Shown: positions 43,622-51,078 of the stretch, piece by piece | Layout of the letters: each line of letters starts with the position of its first letter | Numbering within the stretch: the stretch's first letter is position 1 | From: Actinomycetales bacterium | GTDB lineage: Bacteria > Actinomycetota > Actinomycetes > Actinomycetales > Dermatophilaceae | DNA: 64,000 nt | Reading direction: 5' to 3' | Assembly: GCA_016710385.1 (NCBI GenBank) | Contig: JADJVX010000018.1 | Location: 186,001-250,000 of the forward strand | Made by a program: the position numbers and the translations under genes | The notes under the pieces: generated by a model | Seen by the model: the letters and a program-made list of their open reading frames with translations, nothing else | Told to the model about the DNA's origin: nothing | Databases searched by the model: none

Positions 43622-44662
43622 GTGAAGCCCAGCAGACTCCCTCGAGTGCGCCTCTCGGTCCTGCGAGGGTTGCGCCGCGGGCGAGACTCTCGACCGGAGG
43701 AGGCTGCCCGGCATAGGTCGGTCTCAAGCATGGGCTCGGCAGCGGCGGGCGCCCCGAGCGCCGGTATGCCGTCCACGGCACCTCCCCGGGCCGTGCCGGA
43801 GCGGGGGATCGTCCCCACGACCGGCGCGATCCCGCGCCAATCGATAGCGACGCCGCCGGCCGGGGCCACCGCCCGATCGACCGTGGGTGAGCCGGTCGTG
43901 GCCGCGGGCGTCGAGGACAGCCGCGATGCCACCTGGCGACGCTTGCGGCGGATGGGCAAGCCTCGAATGTCGCGCAGCAACGTGCTGGCGACCGCCTTGA
44001 CCTTGTGCTTGGGCTTCGCCATTGCGACCCAGATCCAACAGACCCAGGAGACGGGGCTGGCAAGCCTGCGCCAGGACGAGCTGGTGCGCGTCCTCGACGA
44101 CGTCAACCAGCGCTCATCTCGGCTCGATCAACAGGTCCGCGAGCTCGAGGCGCAACGCGATGTCCTCACGTCGGGAGCCAACACTGCGGCTGAGGCGGCG
44201 ACTCAGGCGCAGAAGCGTCTTGACCAGCTCTCGATCCTCGCGGGCACCGCGCCGGCGCGAGGCCCGGGCATTGCGTTGACGATCAGCGATCCCGGCGGCG
44301 CGGTCCACGGTCCGGTCTTGCTCGACGTGCTCCAGGAGTTGCGCGACGCAGGCGCCGAGGTGGTCCAGGTCGGCGCGGTGCGCGTTGTCGCCGGATCGTT
44401 CTTCACCGACGCGGGGAGCTCGGTCACTCTCGACGGGCAACCCCTGTCCCGGCCCTACGTCTTCCTGGCCATTGGTGACCCCAAGACGATGGCGTCGGCG
44501 ATGCAGATCCCCGGGGGCATCGTCGACACCGCCCGGCGGCTCGGGGCCAACGCCGTTGTCGAAGAGCGACGCATCGTCGAGATCACCGCATTGCACACCC
44601 CCAAGACCCCTCGTTACGCTCAGCCCGTCCCCGATGCGGGCACGCCCGGTGGCAGCAGCTGA
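43622..44662 (+). CDS. DUF881 membrane-anchored protein, second copy
   Basis: 346 residues from GTG 43622, which has AGGGAG five bases upstream. An ATG at 43595 overlapping the previous stop is the alternative and adds nine residues. A basic, Pro-rich cytoplasmic N-terminus of about 110 residues precedes one helix (VLATALTLCLGFAIATQI), a coiled-coil with DDVNQRSSRLDQQVRELEAQRDVL, and the DUF881 domain (GPGIALTISDPGGAVHG, then LRDAGAEVVQVGAVRVVAGSFF). It matches Rv1825. Confidence 0.85.
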   Translation: MKPSRLPRVRLSVLRGLRRGRDSRPEEAARHRSVSSMGSAAAGAPSAGMPSTAPPRAVPERGIVPTTGAIPRQSIATPPAGATARSTVGEPVVAAGVEDSRDATWRRLRRMGKPRMSRSNVLATALTLCLGFAIATQIQQTQETGLASLRQDELVRVLDDVNQRSSRLDQQVRELEAQRDVLTSGANTAAEAATQAQKRLDQLSILAGTAPARGPGIALTISDPGGAVHGPVLLDVLQELRDAGAEVVQVGAVRVVAGSFFTDAGSSVTLDGQPLSRPYVFLAIGDPKTMASAMQIPGGIVDTARRLGANAVVEERRIVEITALHTPKTPRYAQPVPDAGTPGGSS

Positions 44663-44732
44663 CCGAGTGTCGGTCGAGCAAGGCTGCGGCAGATCCACCG
44701 CAGCGTCGTGACAGAGCGATGGAAGGCACGAG

Positions 44733-45122
44733 ATGAGCGAGTTGGACTACCCCGAAGACCTGCGCTACACCACTGACCACGAGTGGGTGCGGGTCGGCGC
44801 CGATGGGTCGGCGCGGGTGGGGATCACCGCCTTCGCCCAGGACGCGCTCGGCGATGTCGTCTTCGTGTCCTTGCCTGCGGTCGGCGACACGGTGACCGCA
44901 GGGGACAGTTGTGGAGAGGTCGAGTCGACCAAGTCGGTCAGCGAGATCAACGCCCCGGTGTCCGGCACGGTGACTGCCGTCAATGCGGCTTTGGATGCGA
45001 CCCCGGAATTGGTCAACACCGACCCGTATGGCGAGGGCTGGATGTTCGAGATCGGCGACGTGGCCCCCGGTGCCGTGGACGAGCTGATGTCGGTGACGGC
45101 ATACCGCGACTCCGTGAGCTGA
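44733..45122 (+). CDS. gcvH: glycine cleavage system H protein
   Basis: Lipoyl carrier that shuttles the aminomethyl group between P, T and L proteins, 129 residues. The lipoylated Lys67 sits in GEVESTKSVSEI, with RYTTDHEWVRV and the final blocks DPYGEGWMFEI and LMSVTAYRDSVS typical. The genes gcvT and gcvL are not in the window, but gcvP follows 2.9 kb downstream. Confidence 0.95.
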   Translation: MSELDYPEDLRYTTDHEWVRVGADGSARVGITAFAQDALGDVVFVSLPAVGDTVTAGDSCGEVESTKSVSEINAPVSGTVTAVNAALDATPELVNTDPYGEGWMFEIGDVAPGAVDELMSVTAYRDSVS

Positions 45123-45135
45123 CCACGTCCTTGAC

Positions 45136-45166
45136 GCCCTCGGCTCGTCGTGCGGCCGCCGAGGGC
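45136..45166 (+). terminator. stem-loop after gcvH
   Basis: GCCCTCGGC (45136-45144) pairs perfectly with GCCGAGGGC (45158-45166) over a 13-base loop, starting 14 bases after the gcvH stop. There is no T-tract. A TATCCT box for garA lies just downstream at 45193. Confidence 0.65.
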
Positions 45167-45287
45167 TGCTAGCCGCGTGTCCCTGGGATGACGTATCCTG
45201 CGCAGACCGGAGGTACGCGCTGTGACGTGTGAGCCTGCGGTGAATGGCCCGGTGTCGACACCCACCGCGGCAGATTGGAGTCCCGCG

Positions 45288-45728
45288 ATGAGCGACCACG
45301 TGAGTGCGACCCCTCCGCAGCGCCCTGGCGAGCCCACGACGATGCGCTTCCGCGGGTCCGCGGAGCCCGTCGAGTACATCGAGCACGAGCACGGTCTGAG
45401 CACCGAAGACCAGGCCACGATCGGAGCCCTGCGTCCGGGCACCGCACTGTTGGTCGTCATGCGAGGCCCCAACAACGGCGCCCGCTTCCTGCTCGATGAC
45501 GATTCCGTCACCTCAGGCCGGCATCCCGACAGCGACATCTTCCTCGACGATGTGACCGTCTCACGGCGGCACGCGGTCTTTCTGCGGACTCCGGCAGGGT
45601 ATGCCGTGAAGGATGTGGGTTCGCTCAACGGCACGTACGTCAACCGTCAATCGGTCGAGCAGGTCACTCTGCGCGGCGGTGACGAGGTCCAGATCGGCAA
45701 GTACCGCTTCGTCTACTACGCCGGCTGA
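45288..45728 (+). CDS. garA: FHA-domain metabolic regulator GarA/OdhI
   Basis: A 146-residue cytoplasmic protein. In relatives it binds and inhibits 2-oxoglutarate dehydrogenase and glutamate dehydrogenase until phosphorylated by PknB/PknG. The FHA domain has SGRHPDSDIFLDDVTVSRRHAVF and DVGSLNGTYVNR. The N-terminal phosphorylation site reads PTTMRF, with Thr17-Thr18 at nearly the same distance from the FHA domain as the ETTSVF site of M. tuberculosis GarA. ATG 45288 has GGAG seven bases upstream. An in-frame GTG at 45222 also has GGAGG but gives an unusually long N-terminus. Confidence 0.9.
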   Translation: MSDHVSATPPQRPGEPTTMRFRGSAEPVEYIEHEHGLSTEDQATIGALRPGTALLVVMRGPNNGARFLLDDDSVTSGRHPDSDIFLDDVTVSRRHAVFLRTPAGYAVKDVGSLNGTYVNRQSVEQVTLRGGDEVQIGKYRFVYYAG

Positions 45729-45743
45729 CGCCGGGAGACTCGG

Positions 45744-46448
45744 TTGTCCGCTCGCTCAGCGCGCCGTCGTGGCCGATCCATCGGCACAGTCCTGGCCGAG
45801 CTGCAGCCCGACTTCCCCGAACTCACCATCTCCAAGATCCGGTTCCTCGAGGCCGAAGGTCTCATCACGCCAGAGCGCACCCCCTCCGGCTACCGCGTCT
45901 ACTCGGCGGCCGACGTCGAGCGTTTGTCCTACATTCTGAGCGCTCAGCGTGACCGTTTCTGGCCGCTCAAGGTCATCCGCGAGGCGCTCGACGCTCTCGA
46001 ACGTGGGCTGACCCCCGGAGACGACGTCACCCCGAGCGTTCCTGCCGAAACCTCAGACCAGGCTCTTCCGGCTCCCCGCACCCTGGTCGCGCCGGGGACA
46101 CTGCGGGTGACCCGGTCGGAACTGGGCACCGCCAGCGGCCTCAACGGCCCTGCACTGCAGTCGCTGGAGTCCTACGGCCTGCTTCGGGCCGATGCCGGCG
46201 GCTACTTCGGGGAGGCTGACCTGGCGGTGGCCCGCGCGGCGGCGGCGCTCACGGCATACGGGATTGAAGCCCGGCACTTGAGGCCCTTCCGTTCCGCGGC
46301 CGAGCGCGAGGTCGCCCTGGTGCAGCAGGCGCTCGGGCCCACGGTCGCTGGGCGCGATGAGGAAGCACACCGTGAGGCTGCCGCAGACGTGCTGCACCAT
46401 TGCCTGGCGCTGCACGCGGCGCTCGTGCGCGCCGAGTTCACGCGCTGA
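45744..46448 (+). CDS. MerR-family transcriptional regulator (Rv1828 type)
   Basis: A 234-residue regulator. The N-terminal winged helix reads IGTVLAELQPDFPELTISKIRFLEAEGLITPERTPSGYRVYSAADVERLSYIL. A hydrophobic C-terminal region follows that has no metal-binding Cys, as in the Rv1828 group. The start is TTG 45744 with GGGAG seven bases before it. It stands between garA and the bifunctional nuclease gene, as in mycobacteria. The effector is unknown. Confidence 0.88.
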   Translation: MSARSARRRGRSIGTVLAELQPDFPELTISKIRFLEAEGLITPERTPSGYRVYSAADVERLSYILSAQRDRFWPLKVIREALDALERGLTPGDDVTPSVPAETSDQALPAPRTLVAPGTLRVTRSELGTASGLNGPALQSLESYGLLRADAGGYFGEADLAVARAAAALTAYGIEARHLRPFRSAAEREVALVQQALGPTVAGRDEEAHREAAADVLHHCLALHAALVRAEFTR

Positions 46449-46475
46449 GCAACGGTGGGGCGCGCGGATCCCGGG

Positions 46476-46481
46476 TAGCGT
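46476..46481 (+). promoter_or_regulatory. -10 element for a near-leaderless BFN transcript
   Basis: TAGCGT ends six bases before the ATG at 46488. The intervening GAGGGA is too close to the ATG to act as a normal ribosome site. Confidence 0.35.
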
Positions 46482-46487
46482 GAGGGA

Positions 46488-46976
46488 ATGATCCCTGTCG
46501 AGGTTCTCGGCGTCCGGGTGGAGCTGCCCACCAACCAGCCCATCGTCGTGCTGCGGGAGCGCACCGGCGATCGCTACCTGCCGATCTGGATCGGCGCGCC
46601 GGAAGCAAGCGCCATCGCCTACGCCCAGCAAGGCGTCACCCCACCCCGTCCGCTGACACACGACCTCATCGGACTGCTCCTGGACAGCCTGGGACACACC
46701 CTGGAAGTGGTGCAGATCGACGCGCTGCGCGACAAGGTCTTCTACGCAACTCTCGTCATCGACGGCAAGCGCATCGAGTGTCGGCCGAGTGATGCCATCG
46801 CGGTCGCGCTGCGCACTCAGACGCCCATCTCGGTGGCCGAAGCGGTCCTCGACGAAGCCGGCATCGCCATGGCGCCAGAGGAGGACGACGAGGTGGAGCG
46901 CTTTCGGGAGTTCCTCGACCAGGTGTCGCCCGAGGACTTCGAGGCAGCCGAGGGGGACGCGCCCCCGGAGTCCTGA
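46488..46976 (+). CDS. bifunctional nuclease family protein (DUF151)
   Basis: A 162-residue cytoplasmic protein. Family blocks are VELPTNQPIVVLRERTGDRYLPIWIGAPEASAIAYAQQG, RPLTHDLIGLLLDSLG and CRPSDAIAVALRTQTPI, followed by an acidic tail. Plant and bacterial relatives have been reported to act as RNase/DNase, but the role in this cluster is unknown. It equals Rv1829 in position. Confidence 0.88.
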   Translation: MIPVEVLGVRVELPTNQPIVVLRERTGDRYLPIWIGAPEASAIAYAQQGVTPPRPLTHDLIGLLLDSLGHTLEVVQIDALRDKVFYATLVIDGKRIECRPSDAIAVALRTQTPISVAEAVLDEAGIAMAPEEDDEVERFREFLDQVSPEDFEAAEGDAPPES

Positions 46977-47277
46977 GCGGCGGCGCTGTAGCGCTACTCT
47001 CAACCTCAAGTTGACCATCATGTTACTGTTGTGACTCGTGCGACACGCGGGGCAGAAGGTGAAGCGGTGATTGACGATGAGCCCGCCGAGCCGTACCGTC
47101 GACCCTGAAAGTGCACCGGTGTAACTACACCACCAACCGCCCGGGTATGCCGTCCACGCGTCAGTCACGCGTCGTGCGTCGTGTCTGGGCTCAGCTGGAC
47201 AGGCGCACCCGCTCCACCCGCCGATCGTCGTTTCACCACCGAGTCCCGCTCGGCTGCAGCCACTTCAGGAGGGCGTC
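46977..47277 (+). promoter_or_regulatory. 301-base regulatory gap before the second MerR gene, with a near-perfect palindrome
   Basis: No gene is seen here. A 15-base near-palindrome, TCAACCTCAAGTTGA (47000-47014, one mismatched pair), resembles sites bound by MerR-type dimers and overlaps a possible TTGACC -35 box. One copy of the iterated word, GGTATGCCGT, lies near 47144. AGGAGGG at about 47268 is the ribosome site of the following gene. Control by one of the two flanking MerR proteins is inferred. Confidence 0.5.
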
Positions 47278-47847
47278 GTGACCGCCACCAACCCGGCACC
47301 TCGTGCCATGGGCGCTGCCCAGGGACTGCTCTTCGATGCCGACTTGCCGGTGCTCAACCCCGACGACGGTTACCGCGGGCCAACTGCCTGCCGGGCGGCC
47401 GGGATCACGTATCGGCAACTGGACTACTGGGCGCGCACCGGGTTGGTCGAGCCTTCGGTGCGTTCGGCCACGGGTTCAGGCACGCAGCGGCTTTACGGGT
47501 TCCGCGACATTCTCGTGCTCAAGGTGGTCAAGCGGCTGCTCGACACCGGTGTCTCGCTGCAACAGATCCGCACCGCGATCGACTGCCTGCGTGAGCGGGG
47601 TGTCGACGACCTGGCCCAGATCACGCTGATGAGCGACGGTGCGACCGTCTACGAGTGCACCTCCGCCGACGAGGTCATCGACTTGCTCCAAGGTGGTCAG
47701 GGGGTGTTCGGCATTGCGCTCGGGCGAGTGTGGCGTGAGGTCGAAGGGTCCCTGTCGGAGCTGCCGAGTGAACGGGCCGAAGACGAACACCTGAGCGCGG
47801 CCTCCGACGAGTTGTCGGCCCGACGGGCCGCACGGCGCATGGCTTGA
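47278..47847 (+). CDS. MerR-family transcriptional regulator (Rv1830 type)
   Basis: A 189-residue regulator with the winged helix YRGPTACRAAGITYRQLDYWARTGLVEPSVR, then GSGTQRLYGFRDILVLKVVKRLLDTGVSLQQIRTAI, and a C-terminal domain with TVYECTSADEVIDLLQGGQGVFGIALG. No effector-binding Cys pair is seen. GTG 47278 follows AGGAGGG. It sits immediately before the glycine riboswitch and gcvP, as Rv1830 precedes gcvB in M. tuberculosis. Confidence 0.88.
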   Translation: MTATNPAPRAMGAAQGLLFDADLPVLNPDDGYRGPTACRAAGITYRQLDYWARTGLVEPSVRSATGSGTQRLYGFRDILVLKVVKRLLDTGVSLQQIRTAIDCLRERGVDDLAQITLMSDGATVYECTSADEVIDLLQGGQGVFGIALGRVWREVEGSLSELPSERAEDEHLSAASDELSARRAARRMA

Positions 47848-47891
47848 TCGCGTCCAGCGCGCGACGCAGTGCTACCGCCCGACCAGGGCGC

Positions 47892-47897
47892 TAGACT
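47892..47897 (+). promoter_or_regulatory. -10 element upstream of the glycine riboswitch
   Basis: TAGACT ends about 20 bases before the first conserved riboswitch segment and fits a start of transcription near 47904. Confidence 0.5.
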
Positions 47898-47914
47898 GCT
47901 GCCCGCCACTCATA

Positions 47915-48050
47915 CCTGCGCGGGAGAGTCTCGGTCGAGATCATTCGCCGAGCGCCGAAGGGGCAACTACCCCGGAACCTCTCAGGCCAACGGACTGCGC
48001 AGGATGGCGACTCTGAGGGACGCTGCCGTCCGACAGAGGGGGCGTCCCAT
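47915..48050 (+). ncRNA. glycine riboswitch (single aptamer) controlling gcvP
   Basis: Conserved aptamer segments appear in order: GCGGGAGAGTC (from 47919), GCGCCGAAGGGGCAACTACCCC, GGAACCTCTCAGGCCAACGGAC and GCGACTCTGAGGG (to about 48019). Only one aptamer is seen. Beyond it GGGACGC (48017-48023) can pair either with CGTCC (48027-48031) or with GCGTCCC (48042-48048). CTCTG (48011-48015) can also pair with CAGAG (48034-48038), giving a plausible switching platform. Glycine binding should raise gcvP expression, as is usual for this class. Confidence 0.92.
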
Positions 48051-48064
48051 CGGTCCATGTTGAT

Positions 48065-50959
48065 GTGTCGGAGGCCCCGTTGTCACTCTCGTCCGCCCCG
48101 CTGCCCGAGTTCGCCCGTCGCCACATCGGCCCAGCCGGTGCCGATGTCGAGCACATGCTCGAAGTCGTCGGCCAGCCCAGTCTCCGGGCCATGGTCGACA
48201 CGGCGGTCCCCGGGCTTATCCGCTCCCAGAGTGCACTCGACCTGGAGCCAGCAGCCGACGAGGCGGCCGTGACGGCTGCGTTGCGTGAGCTCGCCGGCCG
48301 CAACACGGTGCTGCGGTCGATGATTGGCCTCGGCTACTACGACACCCACACCCCGCCGGTCGTCAGGCGCAACGTGCTGGAGAACCCGGCGTGGTACACG
48401 GCATACACGCCCTATCAACCGGAGATCTCGCAGGGGCGTCTGGAGGCGCTGCTCAATTTCCAGACCGTGGTCAGCGACCTCACCGGCCTGCCCATCGCGG
48501 GTGCCTCGCTGCTTGACGAGGGCACCGCAGCCGCCGAGGCGATGACGCTCATGCGCCGCAGCAGCAAGGCGGCCAAGGACGCCGTGCTGCTCATCGACAC
48601 GGAGACCTTTCCGCAGACGATCGCCGTCATGCAGACTCGCGCTACCCCCATTGACCTACCGCTCGTCGTGGCCGACCTGAGCGGTGTGACCAGCCCGGAC
48701 GAGTTGAGCGCGGCTGCCGGTGGCCGGCCCGTGTTCGGTGTCCTCGTGCAATATCCCGGAGCCGATGGCGAGGTCCGCGACTGGCGCCGGCTGGTCGAGG
48801 TCGTGCACTCCGCTGGTGGGCTCGTGACAGTTGCCACAGACCTGCTGGCGCTCACGCTGCTCAGTGCGCCGGGGGAGTGGGGCGCTGACATCGCCGTGGG
48901 CAACTCGCAGCGGTTCGGGGTGCCGATGGGCTTCGGGGGTCCGCACGCCGGTTTCATGTCGGTGCGCGCCGGGCTGGAGCGATCCCTGCCAGGCCGGCTG
49001 GTGGGCGTGTCCGTCGACGCGCTCGGGGCCCCGGCCTACCGACTTGCGCTGCAGACCCGTGAGCAACACATCCGCCGTGAGAAGGCGACCTCCAACATCT
49101 GCACCGCGCAGGTGCTCCTCGCGGTCATGGCCGGCATGTATGCCGTGTGGCACGGCCCCGCCGGTCTGGCCGCCATTGCCGCGCGCGTCGCCACCACCAC
49201 TCGGCGACTGTCGAACGCGCTGGGCGCCCACGGTGTCGAGGTGCTCACCGCCCAGCCCTTCGACACCCTGCGGGTGCGGGTGCCCGGCCGGGCCCGGGAC
49301 GTGCAGGCTGCGGCAGAGGTCGCCGGGATCAACATCTGGCTGCTCGATGCGGACACGCTGTCCATCTCGTGTGACGAGACGACGACATCCGCCGATCTCA
49401 GCGCGCTGCTGTCGGCGTTCGGGGCATCGGGCACCCTGCCCGAGCCGCCGCACGTCCTCACCTGGCCCGAGGCGCTGGCGCGTGAAACGGCATACCTCAC
49501 CCACCCGGTGTTCCACGAACACCACAGCGAGACAGCGATGTTGCGTTACCTGCGGCGGCTGTCCGACCGCGACTTCGCGCTCGACCGGGGGATGATCCCG
49601 CTCGGGTCCTGCACGATGAAGCTCAACGCGACGACCGAGATGGAGCCGGTCACCTGGCCAGAGTTCGCCGGCTTGCACCCCTTCGCACCTGCGCATCAGA
49701 GCGAGGGCATCCGCACTCTCGTCGGAGAACTGGCCGACTGGCTGGCGACGATCACCGGCTACGACGCCGTCTCGTTGCAGCCCAACGCGGGTTCCCAGGG
49801 TGAGTTCGCAGGGCTGATGGCTATCGCGGCATACCACCAAGGCCGCGGCCAGGGGCACCGCCGGATCTGCCTCATCCCGGCCAGCGCTCATGGCACCAAC
49901 GCGGCCTCGGCCGTCATGGCCGGGCTGTCGGTGGTCGTGGTCAAGACCGCTCCCGGCGGCGACGTCGACCTCGATGACCTGCGTGCCAAGATCGACACGC
50001 ACCGCGACAATCTCGCGGCGATCATGGTGACCTATCCCTCGACCCACGGCGTCTTCGAAGACACCATCACCGAGTTGTGCGCCATGGTCCACGACGCCGG
50101 CGGCCAGGTCTATGTCGACGGTGCCAACCTCAACGCCCTGGTAGGTCTGGCGCAGCCGGGACGGTTCGGTGCCGACGTCTCGCACCTCAACCTGCACAAG
50201 ACCTTCTGCATCCCCCACGGGGGAGGCGGCCCGGGTGTCGGCCCGGTCGCGGTGCGGGCCCATTTGGCGCCCTATCTGCCCAACCATCCGCTGGCACCAG
50301 AGGCCGGGCCTGCGACCGGAGTCGGCCCGGTGTCGTCGGCGCCCTATGGTTCGGCGAGCATCCTGCCGATCTCGTGGGCCTACGTGCGCCTTATGGGCGG
50401 AGCGGGGCTGACCCGGGCCACCGAGCAGGCCATCCTCAGCGCCAACTACATCGCCGCGCGGTTGCGGGAGCACTACCCCGTGCTCTACAGCGGCCAGGGC
50501 GGGTTGGTCGCCCATGAGTGCATCCTCGACGTCCGGCCGATCACTGCCGAGACGGGCGTCACCGTGGATGACATCGCCAAACGTCTCATCGACTACGGCT
50601 TCCACGCCCCGACGATGTCCTTCCCGGTCGCCGGCACCCTCATGGTCGAACCCACCGAGAGCGAAAACCTCGCCGAGCTCGATCGTTTCTGCGACGCGAT
50701 GATCGCGATCCGCGGCGAGATCGCCGCGGTGGGTCGAGGTGAGACGAGCGCCACCGACAGCGTGTTGCGCGGGGCGCCGCACACGGCATACCAGCTCGCC
50801 GGTGCCTGGGACCGCACCTACGACCGCGCCCTGGCGGCCTTCCCCCAGGGGGTGGACCCGACGGCGAAATACTGGCCCCCGGTAGCCCGCATCGACGGGG
50901 CCTTCGGCGACCGCCACCTGGTGTGTTCCTGCCCACCACCAGAGGCCTTCGAGAGCTGA
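48065..50959 (+). CDS. gcvP: glycine dehydrogenase (decarboxylating), P protein
   Basis: PLP enzyme that decarboxylates glycine and loads the H protein, 964 residues, the fused P-protein length. The N-terminal half starts PEFARRHIGPAGADVEHML, and ARRHIG is conserved. The C-terminal half carries the PLP lysine in HLNLHKTFCIPHGGGGPG (near residue 712). TTG 48080, with GGAGG five bases before it, is an alternative start only five residues in. It is controlled by the riboswitch just upstream. Confidence 0.96.
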   Translation: MSEAPLSLSSAPLPEFARRHIGPAGADVEHMLEVVGQPSLRAMVDTAVPGLIRSQSALDLEPAADEAAVTAALRELAGRNTVLRSMIGLGYYDTHTPPVVRRNVLENPAWYTAYTPYQPEISQGRLEALLNFQTVVSDLTGLPIAGASLLDEGTAAAEAMTLMRRSSKAAKDAVLLIDTETFPQTIAVMQTRATPIDLPLVVADLSGVTSPDELSAAAGGRPVFGVLVQYPGADGEVRDWRRLVEVVHSAGGLVTVATDLLALTLLSAPGEWGADIAVGNSQRFGVPMGFGGPHAGFMSVRAGLERSLPGRLVGVSVDALGAPAYRLALQTREQHIRREKATSNICTAQVLLAVMAGMYAVWHGPAGLAAIAARVATTTRRLSNALGAHGVEVLTAQPFDTLRVRVPGRARDVQAAAEVAGINIWLLDADTLSISCDETTTSADLSALLSAFGASGTLPEPPHVLTWPEALARETAYLTHPVFHEHHSETAMLRYLRRLSDRDFALDRGMIPLGSCTMKLNATTEMEPVTWPEFAGLHPFAPAHQSEGIRTLVGELADWLATITGYDAVSLQPNAGSQGEFAGLMAIAAYHQGRGQGHRRICLIPASAHGTNAASAVMAGLSVVVVKTAPGGDVDLDDLRAKIDTHRDNLAAIMVTYPSTHGVFEDTITELCAMVHDAGGQVYVDGANLNALVGLAQPGRFGADVSHLNLHKTFCIPHGGGGPGVGPVAVRAHLAPYLPNHPLAPEAGPATGVGPVSSAPYGSASILPISWAYVRLMGGAGLTRATEQAILSANYIAARLREHYPVLYSGQGGLVAHECILDVRPITAETGVTVDDIAKRLIDYGFHAPTMSFPVAGTLMVEPTESENLAELDRFCDAMIAIRGEIAAVGRGETSATDSVLRGAPHTAYQLAGAWDRTYDRALAAFPQGVDPTAKYWPPVARIDGAFGDRHLVCSCPPPEAFES

Positions 50960-51078
50960 CCGCACTGGCTTTCCAACGGCCGAGACGCAATCGGAACCGT
51001 CAGACCGTTTCGGGGGTGACCCACCAGTGAGTAGGGTCGGGCCTGCCGAGCGGGCATTGCCGACTGAGGAGATGGTGC

